Below are positions 1 to 6,485 of a stretch of DNA of 30,495 nt, piece after piece. Location of the stretch: NCBI GenBank assembly GCA_017381835.1, contig JAFOBK010000178.1, forward strand, positions 1 to 30,495, written 5' to 3'. Every line of letters begins with the position of its first letter. Positions within the stretch are counted from its first letter, which is position 1. The translations under genes and the position numbers were made by a program. This DNA is from Oscillospiraceae bacterium (GTDB lineage: Bacteria; Bacillota_A; Clostridia; Oscillospirales; Oscillospiraceae). The notes under the pieces were generated by a model. The model did no database searches and had not been told where the DNA came from. It was given only the letters and a program-made list of their open reading frames with translations.

Positions 1-313
1 GCTGTTTGAGATCAGCTGTAAGGACAAGACCTGGTTTGCCTACAATGAGCAGGAGAAGGCCAAGATTCTGAAAAGCCTGGAAGGCAAGAAGGTCACCATC
101 CAGCGTTCCAAGGGTCTTGGCGAGAACGATCCCGAGATGATGTGGATGACCACCATGAATCCCGAGACCCGCCGCCTCATTAAAGTTATGCCCGAGGACG
201 CCGAGCGAACCAGCTATTATTTTGATGTGCTGCTGGGTGACAGCCTCAACGAGCGTAAGAATTTTATCGCCGAAAACGGCGCCAAATATCTGGAACTGGC
301 AGATATTTCCTAA
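1..313 (+). CDS. parE: Type IIA topoisomerase B subunit (ParE/GyrB-like), 3' end only
   Basis: The window opens inside this gene; only the last 103 codons (from base 2) and the TAA stop are present. The visible part is the end of the TOPRIM region and the C-terminal tail of a GyrB/ParE-type ATPase subunit, which drives strand passage with the A subunit encoded next. The recognisable motif is SKGLGENDPEMMW...NPETR, corresponding to YKGLGEMNPEQLW...DPETR in ordinary GyrB/ParE. The EMNPEQLW to ENDPEMMW change marks a divergent clostridial paralogue rather than housekeeping GyrB. The gap to the A-subunit gene is 122 bp and holds a palindromic repeat. Calling it parE rather than gyrB rests on pairing with the ParC-like neighbour and is inference; the ATPase domain is outside the window. 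Confidence 0.85.
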   Translation, partial: LFEISCKDKTWFAYNEQEKAKILKSLEGKKVTIQRSKGLGENDPEMMWMTTMNPETRRLIKVMPEDAERTSYYFDVLLGDSLNERKNFIAENGAKYLELADIS

Positions 314-321
314 GTTTATGC

Positions 322-410
322 GTCATTGCGAGCCAGTGCTCACACTGGCGTGGCAATCTCCTTCGTCGGAGGGGATCGCCACACCAGCCTGCGGGCTGGT
401 TCGCGATGAC
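322..410. repeat. 89-bp palindromic MITE-like repeat, full copy
   Basis: Two roughly 40-bp arms form an imperfect inverted repeat: 322-361 (starting GTCATTGCGAGCCAGT) and 371-410 (whose reverse complement starts GTCATCGCGAACCAG), separated by about 9 bp. Each arm contains its own small hairpin, CCAGTG/CACTGG in the left and CCAGCC/GGCTGG in the right. A single half-site of the same family lies at 12112-12151. I associate this family with dispersed, non-coding repeats in gut Clostridia. It sits in the leader of the ParC-like gene, ending 25 bp before its start codon, so a transcript would carry a strong stem-loop just upstream of the ribosome binding site. Confidence 0.8.
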
Positions 411-435
411 TGTGTGTTGTTAGAAGGAGTGCATT

Positions 436-2685
436 ATGGCACGAAAGAAGAAAGACGCAGAAAATAATGCGAAAAAAGTAAATACAGACGGTGTGGTAGG
501 TCTGGTAGGCTCCACCACGGAGCAGGCGATTTCCGAAACCCTGGAACTCAATTACATGCCCTATGCCATGTCCGTCATTGTCTCCCGTGCGATTCCCGAG
601 ATCGACGGTTTTAAGCCTTCCCACAGAAAGCTGCTGTACACCATGTACAAGATGGGTCTTCTCACCGGCGGCCGTACCAAGTCCGCCAATATTGTGGGTC
701 AGACCATGCGCCTGAATCCCCACGGTGACGCAGCCATCTATGAAACCATGGTGCGCCTGGCTAAGGGCAACGAAACCCTTTTGCACCCCTTTGTGGACTC
801 TAAGGGTAACTTCGGTAAGGTATACTCCCGTGATATGGCCTACGCAGCCGCCCGTTACACCGAAGCTAAGCTGGACAGCTTCTGTAATGAACTGTTCCGG
901 GATATTGACTTTGACACCGTGGATATGGTGGATAACTATGACGCCACCATGAAGGAGCCTTCCTTGCTGCCCACCACATTCCCCAATGTGCTGGTGTCTG
1001 CCAACCAGGGTATTGCCGTCGGTATGGCATCCAATATCTGCTCGTTTAATCTGGCGGAAATCTGCAATACTACCATTGCGCTGATGCAGAATCCGGAGCA
1101 CGATATTCTGGAAACACTGCCCGGCCCCGATTTTTCCACCGGCGCCCAGCTTCTCTTTGACGAAGCCACCACCCGTGAGATCTATAATAACGGCCGCGGC
1201 AGCTTCAAACTCCGGGCAAAGTGGCACTATGTGAAGGAAGGCAATCTGATCGAAGTCACCGAGATTCCCTATTCCACCACCTCCGAAGTGATCATGGACA
1301 AGGTGGCGGAGCTGATCAAAGCCGGCAAGATCAAAGAGATCGCCGATATGCGTGACGAGACCGACCTGGGCGGTCTGAAGCTGACCATCGACCTAAAGCG
1401 TGGCGTGGAGCCGGATAAGCTGATGCAGAAGCTGTTCCGTCTGACTCCCTTGCAGGATACCTTTGCCTGCAATTTTAATATCCTCATTGCCGGTATGCCC
1501 AGAGTCATGGGTGTGGGCGAGATTTTGGAGGAGTGGACCGCCTGGCGCACCGACTGTGTCAAGCGCCGCCTGTTCTTCCAGATTCAGAAGAAGGAAGCCA
1601 GACTCCATCTGCTGAAAGGCCTGGAGCGGATCCTTTTGGATATCGACAAGGCTATTTCCATCATCCGTGAAACCGAGATGGAGAGCGAGGTTGTCCCCAA
1701 TCTGATGATCGGCTTCGGCATCGATGAGATCCAGGCCAATTACGTGGCGGAAATCAAGCTGCGTAATATCAATAAAGAGTACATTCTCAAGCAGCTGAAG
1801 GCTGTAGACGAGCTGGAAGAGGAGATCGAAGATCTGAACAGCATTCTGAAGAGCGCCAGAAAGCTGAAGAATCTCATTATCAAGGAACTGCAGGATGTTG
1901 CCAAGAAGTACGGCAAGCCCCGCAAGACCGAGATCGTCTATCAGACCGAGGAGATTGAAGCAGAAGAGGAGCAGGAGGACATTCCCGACTATCCCGTTAC
2001 CATGTTCGTCTCCAAGGAGGGTTACCTGAAGAAGATCACCCCCCAGAGCCTGAGAATGTCCGGCGAGCAGAAGTTTAAGGAAGGTGACAGCCTGTCCTTC
2101 AGCCGTGAGACCACCAACCGGGCTGAGCTGCTGGTGTTCACCAATATGGCCCAGTGCTATAAGACCCGCCTTTCCGACTTTGAGGACAGCAAGGCATCCC
2201 TCCTGGGTGATTACCTGCCTTCCAAGCTGGGTATGGATCCTGAGGAGAAGGTGCTGAGTGTACTGCTGCCCGGGGACTATAAGGGTCATGTGCTGTTCTT
2301 CTTCGAAAACGGCAAGGCCGCCAAGGTACCCCTTTCTGCCTACGAGACCAAGACCAACCGCCGCCGCCTCACCGGCGCTTATTCCGATAAGAGTCCCCTG
2401 GTGAAGGCTATGGTGATGGATGCCGATGCCCAGGTAGTTGTCTATACCTCCGACAGCCGTGCAGCCATTATCTCCACAGCCCTGATGCTTCCCAAGACCA
2501 CCCGCAATACCCAGGGTGTGGCGGTTGTGAGCCTGAAGAAGAAGGCGGTTGTCACTGGCATTGCGCCTCTTGAGGAGAGCGGCATTGTGAACCAGAGCCG
2601 CTACCGCAGCAAAAATATCCCCACTGCCGGAGCTCTTTTGAAGGAAGAGGATTCTCCGGAAAAGCAAATTACCTTTGAAATGTGA
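436..2685 (+). CDS. parC: Type IIA topoisomerase A subunit (ParC/GyrA-like)
   Basis: This 749-residue protein is the DNA breakage-reunion subunit that pairs with the B subunit upstream. The ATG at 436 follows AGAAGGAG at good spacing. The winged-helix/tower core runs over about residues 30-500: MPYAMSVIVSRAIPEIDGFKPSHRK near the N-terminus, the QRDR segment NPHGDAAIYETMVR at 94-107, and catalytic Tyr141 in ARYTEAKL. A shortened beta-pinwheel region fills about 515-749; no canonical GyrA box is visible, which argues for a decatenating topoisomerase IV type over gyrase. At 749 residues it is shorter than usual GyrA or ParC (about 800 or more). In the QRDR, the position equal to E. coli GyrA Ser83 is Ala99 and that equal to Asp87 is Glu103. 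Its last codons overlap the upstream edge of the YitT gene region, suggesting co-transcription. Type IIA identity is certain; the parC symbol is probable. Confidence 0.9.
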   Translation: MARKKKDAENNAKKVNTDGVVGLVGSTTEQAISETLELNYMPYAMSVIVSRAIPEIDGFKPSHRKLLYTMYKMGLLTGGRTKSANIVGQTMRLNPHGDAAIYETMVRLAKGNETLLHPFVDSKGNFGKVYSRDMAYAAARYTEAKLDSFCNELFRDIDFDTVDMVDNYDATMKEPSLLPTTFPNVLVSANQGIAVGMASNICSFNLAEICNTTIALMQNPEHDILETLPGPDFSTGAQLLFDEATTREIYNNGRGSFKLRAKWHYVKEGNLIEVTEIPYSTTSEVIMDKVAELIKAGKIKEIADMRDETDLGGLKLTIDLKRGVEPDKLMQKLFRLTPLQDTFACNFNILIAGMPRVMGVGEILEEWTAWRTDCVKRRLFFQIQKKEARLHLLKGLERILLDIDKAISIIRETEMESEVVPNLMIGFGIDEIQANYVAEIKLRNINKEYILKQLKAVDELEEEIEDLNSILKSARKLKNLIIKELQDVAKKYGKPRKTEIVYQTEEIEAEEEQEDIPDYPVTMFVSKEGYLKKITPQSLRMSGEQKFKEGDSLSFSRETTNRAELLVFTNMAQCYKTRLSDFEDSKASLLGDYLPSKLGMDPEEKVLSVLLPGDYKGHVLFFFENGKAAKVPLSAYETKTNRRRLTGAYSDKSPLVKAMVMDADAQVVVYTSDSRAAIISTALMLPKTTRNTQGVAVVSLKKKAVVTGIAPLEESGIVNQSRYRSKNIPTAGALLKEEDSPEKQITFEM

Positions 2686-2692
2686 GAAAACT

Positions 2693-3559
2693 ATGAAAAA
2701 TAAAGTTTGGAGCGCAGCGCTGGATGTCCTGAAAACAGCCATCGGATGTGCTTTATTCGCCCTTGGCTTTGACCTGTTTCTGGCTCCCGGCGGCATGAAT
2801 GCCGGTGGCCTGTCCGGTCTTGCCATGATCTTTGTCCATCTGACGAACATTGCCTCTGTGGGTGTTATCACGGCGCTGCTGAATGTTCCGCTGTTTATCC
2901 TGGCAGGTGTCAAGATTGGTAAAAAGTTCTTTTTTGGCTCCCTGATCGGCATGCTGTTTACTTCCTTGTTTATCGATCTGCTGGCGCTGCTTCCCGTGCC
3001 GGAGGTGGAACCCCTCCTGGGTGCTATCTACGGCGGTGTGATCTGCGGCGCAGGTCTTGGCTTTGTGTTTGCGGCAGGCGTTTCCACCGGCGGCTCCGAT
3101 ATCATCGTGCGCCTTCTGAAACTCAAATACCGCCATGTGCCCATCGGCGTGATCAGCATGAGCTTTGACGCTGTGGTGGCGATCCTGACCGGTGTTGTGT
3201 TTCATGATGTGAATTCTGCCCTTTACACCGGCATTGCCATCTATATTTCCGGCAAGATCATCGATATGGTGGTCTATAGCTTTGACTATTCCACCGTGGC
3301 GCTGATCATCACCAAGAATTATGAGCAGGTAGCGCAGACCATTTCCGATAAACTGGAGCGCGGCGCCACCTATCTTCACGGCGAAGGTACCTACAGCCGC
3401 AATCAGACTAAGGTGGTTCTGACCGCTGTGAAAAAGCAGCAGGTGGCGGAGCTGAAGGAACTGGTTGTGGATATCGACCCGGATGCCTTTATCATCGTCC
3501 AGGAAGCTCACCAGGTGCTGGGCGACGGATTTATTCGTTATAGCAAAGATTCCCTTTGA
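2693..3559 (+). CDS. YitT family membrane protein (DUF161/DUF2179)
   Basis: A 288-residue polytopic membrane protein of the YitT family, whose transport role is not established. The ATG at 2693 is chosen over an in-frame TTG at 2675 that lies inside the parC end; a weak purine-rich site precedes it. Hydrophobic segments lie at roughly 8-28, 36-52, 54-74, 79-99, 105-127 and 150-190, with the family signature GVSTGGSD near residue 130. The cytoplasmic C-terminal part (about 200-285) matches the DUF2179 domain, with an end resembling VDIDPDAFIIVQEAHQVLG. It starts 7 bp after the parC stop and ends 18 bp before the lipoprotein start, so all three genes are probably one transcript. Nothing links it functionally to topoisomerase apart from position. 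Confidence 0.88.
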   Translation: MKNKVWSAALDVLKTAIGCALFALGFDLFLAPGGMNAGGLSGLAMIFVHLTNIASVGVITALLNVPLFILAGVKIGKKFFFGSLIGMLFTSLFIDLLALLPVPEVEPLLGAIYGGVICGAGLGFVFAAGVSTGGSDIIVRLLKLKYRHVPIGVISMSFDAVVAILTGVVFHDVNSALYTGIAIYISGKIIDMVVYSFDYSTVALIITKNYEQVAQTISDKLERGATYLHGEGTYSRNQTKVVLTAVKKQQVAELKELVVDIDPDAFIIVQEAHQVLGDGFIRYSKDSL

Positions 3560-3577
3560 TTTTGTGAGGTGACGGAA

Positions 3578-4633
3578 GTGAAAAGATTCACAGTTCTCAT
3601 TCTGCTGCTGGCATTGCTGCTCAGCGGCTGTTCCTGGATGGACGGAGAGTATCATTCCGTCAAGCCCCACGCATCCGACGGTAACAAACTGTCCGAGGAT
3701 GCGGTGACGGCATCCAATTACATCGAACTGCGCAATGCCCTTTCCGAGATGGTCAATTCCGGCAGAGTGCAGAGCACCATCTACATTTCCGGATTCTCCC
3801 TGGCCGATGTGGATCAGTATATGACCTCTGCCATTATGTATGTGAAAGAGGATACTGCCATCGGTGCCTATGCGGTGGAGGAGATCACCTATGAAGGCGG
3901 CAACAGCGGCGGCAATCCTGCCATCGCGGTGGAAGTGAGCTATCTTCACAGCCGCCAGGAACTTCTGCGGATCAAAACCGTCAACAATACAGACGGTGCC
4001 AAGAGTCTGGTCTCATCGGCGCTTCGCAATTATGAGTCTTCTGTCACCATCAAGGTGAAGGACTATCAGAGCTTTGATGTGGATCAGTTTGTAGCAGAGT
4101 ATGCCAACGAAAATCCCCATCAATGCATGGAGATTCCCCAGGTAAGTGCGACTACCTATCCCAAGCAGGGCGCGGAGCGTGTGGTGGAAGTTTTCTTTAC
4201 ATACCAAAACAATAAGGAAACCCTCAAGAGCATGCAGGAGATGGTATCTCCTATTTTCCAGGCAGCAGAAGTCTATGTCCGCAACAGTGACAACGAGGCA
4301 CAGAAATATGAGCAGCTGTATGCCTTCCTGATGGAACGCTTTGACTATAAGATCGAAACCTCCATCACACCGGTCTACAGCCTGCTGCGTTACGGTGTGG
4401 GCGACAGTAAAGCCGTTGCCATGGTGTATAATATCATGTGTCAGAATGCCAACCTGGAGTGCCATGTGGTATCCGGCACCAAAAACGGTGAGGCCTATTA
4501 CTGGAATTTGATTCATTTTGATGATACGGATTACCATGTGGATCTGCTCGCCTGCGCAGAAGCAGAGGAATTCCAGGCGAAGATTTCCGATGATATGACA
4601 GGTTACGTGTGGGATTATTCCCTTTACCAGTAA
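3578..4633 (+). CDS. Lipoprotein with degenerate transglutaminase-like domain
   Basis: A 351-residue predicted lipoprotein. The GTG at 3578 is preferred over the GTG at 3569 because GAGGTGA sits 5 bases upstream and it gives a classic signal (MKRFTVLILLLALLLSGC), with lipobox Cys18. The middle (about 50-230) is unrecognised. The last 110 residues look like a transglutaminase/protease-like core: YEQLYAFLMERFDY, then YGVGDSKAVAMVYN, LECHVVSG, YYWNLIHF and YHVDLL. Active members have GVCxGYA, a HAWN-type His and a VD Asp. Here the Cys position is Gly (about 275), the His position is Tyr308 and only Asp322 remains. It is therefore probably a non-catalytic, extracytoplasmic binding or scaffold protein, though another nucleophile cannot be excluded. 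It follows yitT by 18 bp; no clear terminator is visible before the next promoter. Confidence 0.75.
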   Translation: MKRFTVLILLLALLLSGCSWMDGEYHSVKPHASDGNKLSEDAVTASNYIELRNALSEMVNSGRVQSTIYISGFSLADVDQYMTSAIMYVKEDTAIGAYAVEEITYEGGNSGGNPAIAVEVSYLHSRQELLRIKTVNNTDGAKSLVSSALRNYESSVTIKVKDYQSFDVDQFVAEYANENPHQCMEIPQVSATTYPKQGAERVVEVFFTYQNNKETLKSMQEMVSPIFQAAEVYVRNSDNEAQKYEQLYAFLMERFDYKIETSITPVYSLLRYGVGDSKAVAMVYNIMCQNANLECHVVSGTKNGEAYYWNLIHFDDTDYHVDLLACAEAEEFQAKISDDMTGYVWDYSLYQ

Positions 4634-4677
4634 CTATTTTTCGCAAGAGGAAAAACGCAAAATTTTGGAAAAAGATA

Positions 4678-4705
4678 TTGACAATCCGAAATCATGTGTT
4701 ATAAT
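4678..4705 (+). promoter_or_regulatory. Strong sigma-70/SigA promoter for tRNA-Gly
   Basis: Perfect TTGACA at 4678-4683 and perfect TATAAT at 4700-4705, separated by 16 bp. Transcription would begin near 4712, only about 6 bases before the mature tRNA 5' end, so the transcript needs almost no leader trimming. The consensus strength fits a stable RNA gene. Confidence 0.9.
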
Positions 4706-4717
4706 ACCTCTTGTTCC

Positions 4718-4793
4718 GCGGGTGTAGCTCATCCGGTAGAGCGCCACCTTGCCAAGGTGGAGGTAGCGAGTTCGAGCCTCGTCACCCGCTCCA
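4718..4793 (+). tRNA. tRNA-Gly (anticodon GCC), CCA encoded
   Basis: A complete 76-nt cloverleaf. The acceptor stem pairs GCGGGTG (4718-4724) with CACCCGC (4783-4789), followed by discriminator T4790 and encoded CCA (4791-4793). The anticodon arm is CCACC-TTGCCAA-GGTGG, giving anticodon GCC, which reads GGC and GGU glycine codons. The T-arm contains GTTCGAGCC. It is a single-gene unit with its own promoter and terminator. Copies of its 3' end recur downstream at 4841-4860 (inverted), 4947-4966 (exact, 20 nt) and 5096-5116 (degenerate). Confidence 0.97.
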
Positions 4794-4803
4794 TAAAAAG
4801 AAA

Positions 4804-4836
4804 AGCAGATGCTAACGCATCTGCTTTTTCTTTTTA
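4804..4836 (+). terminator. Rho-independent terminator of tRNA-Gly
   Basis: AGCAGATGC at 4804-4812 pairs with GCATCTGCT at 4817-4825 around the loop TAAC, followed by a run TTTTCTTTTTATT. It lies 11 bases after the tRNA CCA end. Confidence 0.92.
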
Positions 4837-4840
4837 TTCC

Positions 4841-4966
4841 GCAGGTGACGATGGCTCGAAAATAAAATTCAACTGTCCGGTGGACAGTTGATTGCTGCCG
4901 GCTGGACGGCGGCAACACAATAATTTTTGCGAAGCAAAAATGCAAACGAGCCTCGTCACCCGCTCC
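4841..4966. repeat. Inverted and direct copies of the tRNA-Gly 3' end
   Basis: Bases 4947-4966 repeat exactly the last 20 bases of the tRNA through CC of the CCA (CGAGCCTCGTCACCCGCTCC, also at 4773-4792). Bases 4841-4860 are a near-identical inverted copy, differing from the reverse complement of the tRNA end by one substitution and one inserted base. A further degenerate direct copy, extending back into AGCGAGT, is at 5096-5116. Duplicated tRNA 3' ends are the usual footprint of integrative elements that use the tRNA as attachment site, but no integrase gene is present, so this may be a decayed site or a tRNA-derived repeat. Confidence 0.7.
4870..4915. repeat. Two adjacent hairpins
   Basis: CAACTGTCC/GGACAGTTG (4870-4878 and 4882-4890) is a perfect 9-bp stem with a 3-base loop. 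Directly after it, TTGCTGCCG (4892-4900) pairs with CGGCGGCAA (4907-4915) with one G-T pair. No T-run follows, so they do not look like terminators. They belong to the hairpin-rich, gene-free stretch that runs from 4840 to about 5580. Confidence 0.6.
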
Positions 4967-5025
4967 CCCAAAAAAAGAAAGCAGTATTTTGGAGCGTGAT
5001 TTTTGCGAAGCAAAAATGCAAACGA
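4924..5025. repeat. 26-bp direct repeat carrying a hairpin, two copies
   Basis: The same 26 bases occur at 4924-4949 and 5000-5025. Each copy is a TTTTTGC-GAA-GCAAAAA hairpin followed by TGCAAACGA. The tail TGCAAAC recurs at the start of units of the ~112 bp tandem array downstream (5125, 5349), so these are probably degenerate relatives of that array. One of the exact tRNA-end copies starts inside the tail of the first repeat. Confidence 0.75.
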
Positions 5026-5124
5026 TAAGTGACACCCCAAGAGCCAGAGCTGAAGGCGATCGGCGATTGGCTGGTGGAACTTATGCAGGGAGCGAAGCGA
5101 GTCGTAGCCTCGTCACATCGTCGA

Positions 5125-5497
5125 TGCAAACTCCATATCCCTCGCCCTAGTGCAAGCACCAGGGCTCACTCATTCCGTTGCATCTCCTCTTCCGGAGCAA
5201 ACCCGCTTTGCTGGGCTTTGCTCCGGTTGTTCATTTGCACGTTCCATATCGTTTGCCCCGGCCCGGAAGGGCCAGGTCTCATTCATTTCACTGCGCCTCC
5301 TTTCCAAATTGAACCCACTTCGTTGGGCTTCAATTTGGTTTCTTTAATTGCAAACTCCATATCCCTCGCCCCGGCACGAAGTGCCAGGTCTCGTCCATTC
5401 CGTTGCATCTCCTCTTCCGGAGCAAACCCGCTTTGCTGGGCTTTGCTCCGGTTGTTTATTTGCAAGCTCCATATCATTCGCCCCGGCCCGGAAGGCA
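5125..5497. repeat. Tandem array, 3.3 copies of a ~112-bp two-hairpin unit
   Basis: Units start at 5125, 5236, 5349 and 5461 (lengths 111, 113, 112 and about 37 bp, the last truncated), each beginning TGCAnnnTCCATATC. Each full unit has two stem-loops. The first pairs GTGC/GCAC in unit 1, GGCCC/GGGCC in unit 2 and GGCAC/GTGCC in unit 3. The second has outer arms CCGGAGCAAA/TTTGCTCCGG in units 1 and 3 but CCAAATTGAA/TTCAATTTGG in unit 2, around an inner stem that also switches from CCCGC/GC(T)GGG to CCCAC/GT(T)GGG. Sequence changes preserve pairing, which points to selection on structure. No credible protein, promoter or terminator is evident. It could be a structured RNA, a protein-bound palindromic DNA element, or a mobile repeat. 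It lies between tRNA-Gly and the esterase promoter. Confidence 0.85.
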
Positions 5498-5520
5498 AGA
5501 TTATTACTATAATAAGCACC

Positions 5521-5582
5521 AAAGGCTCCTCCCTGGGGAGGAGCTGTCAGCGTAGCTGACTGAGGTGGGGTAATCTACCCCA
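5521..5582. repeat. Clostridial palindromic repeat (GAGCTGTCAGC type)
   Basis: Three consecutive hairpins: GGCTCCTCC/GGAGGAGCT, GTCAGC-GTA-GCTGAC, and GGGGTA-ATC-TACCCC. I recognise the pattern of a gene-end palindrome followed by GCTGTCAGC...GCTGACTGAGG as a dispersed repeat common in Firmicutes genomes. It is non-coding and abuts the end of the 112-bp array, 60 bp before the esterase promoter. Confidence 0.7.
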
Positions 5583-5640
5583 TTTCTCATATTTTTCCTG
5601 CAAATAATTTCGTAAAATTTCGAATTTTTCCATATAAAAA

Positions 5641-5669
5641 TTGACAATTCTATTTGCCTACTGTATACT
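5641..5669 (+). promoter_or_regulatory. Promoter of the esterase / ATP-grasp operon
   Basis: TTGACA at 5641-5646 and TATACT at 5664-5669, spacer 17 bp. This near-consensus promoter lies 38 bp before the first esterase start codon and right after the repeat island, so the operon has an independent, probably strong, transcription start. No operator-like palindrome overlaps it. Confidence 0.85.
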
Positions 5670-5706
5670 ATATGCGTAAATTTATTGCCATTTGGAGGAA
5701 ATTCCC

Positions 5707-6462
5707 TTGGTAAAGAAGTGGAAAGTCAAAATTCCGGAACTTACCGGTGACAAGGAGCGCAGAGCATACATTTATCTGCCCGCTTCCTATAATCAGGAAC
5801 CCACCCGCCGTTATCCCGTCATGTATATGTTTGACGGTCATAATGTCTTCTTTGATGCTGATGCTACCTATGGAAAATCCTGGGGCATGAATAAATATAT
5901 GCAGGAGTCGAAAAAGCAGCTGATCATCGTTGCTGTAGAGTGCAACCATGAGGGCAATAGCCGCTTGGAGGAGTATTCTCCCTTTGACTCCGAAACCGCT
6001 ACCCTTGGTGTGATCAAAGGCAGGGGCAGAGCCTATATGACCTGGCTGATTAAAACCCTGAAACCCTTCATCGATCAGAAGTACCGCACCCTTCCCGACC
6101 GGAAGAACACCATGATCTGCGGTTCCTCCATGGGCGGCCTGATGGCGCTTTACGGTGTCACCGCGTATAACCATGTATTCCAGCGGGCAGCCTGCCTGTC
6201 TCCCAGTCTTTGGATCAACTCCGGCAAGGTGCTGGAAATGATTGCCAAGGCCAACATCCGTAGAGACACCTGCATTTATATGGACTACGGCAGTGAGGAA
6301 ATGTTCAACCATGCCGCCAATGCGGAGGCTCTCATTTCCACATCCCATTTTCTTCTGTCAAAGCATGTGAATCTGGCGTTCCGCATTATTCCCGGCGGCA
6401 CCCACAGTGAAGCATCCTGGGAAAAGCAGATCCCTATTTTTATGAATTGTTTGGGAATATAA
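5707..6462 (+). CDS. Esterase family protein (alpha/beta-hydrolase, esterase D type)
   Basis: A 251-residue cytoplasmic alpha/beta-hydrolase of the putative esterase family. The TTG at 5707 is chosen because GGAGG (5694-5698) sits 8 bases upstream; the TTG at 5692 would place the ribosome site inside the gene. The fold starts with YIYLPASY...RYPVMYMFDGHNVFF, typical of this family. The nucleophile is Ser141 in GSSMG (139-143), the likely acid is Asp193 in YMDYGSEE, and the base is His243 in GGTHSEASW. All three are intact, so it should be an active hydrolase of an ester or thioester; the substrate is unknown. No signal peptide is visible. A second, divergent hydrolase follows after 23 bp and an ATP-grasp enzyme after that, suggesting a shared pathway in which something is ligated and de-esterified. 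Confidence 0.88.
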   Translation: MVKKWKVKIPELTGDKERRAYIYLPASYNQEPTRRYPVMYMFDGHNVFFDADATYGKSWGMNKYMQESKKQLIIVAVECNHEGNSRLEEYSPFDSETATLGVIKGRGRAYMTWLIKTLKPFIDQKYRTLPDRKNTMICGSSMGGLMALYGVTAYNHVFQRAACLSPSLWINSGKVLEMIAKANIRRDTCIYMDYGSEEMFNHAANAEALISTSHFLLSKHVNLAFRIIPGGTHSEASWEKQIPIFMNCLGI

Positions 6463-6485
6463 CATTAGGAGAGAGATATTAACTT

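Noticed and set aside
5125..5497. CRISPR array
   Set aside because: Units are ~112 bp with no short repeat/unique spacer alternation, and no cas genes are present.
5029..5559. 176-codon open frame through the tandem repeats
   Set aside because: It simply translates the 112-bp units, lacks a ribosome site, and the covariation of stems indicates structure rather than protein.
4718..5640. Prophage or genomic island at tRNA-Gly
   Set aside because: No integrase, phage or cargo genes; only short scars of the tRNA end are visible.
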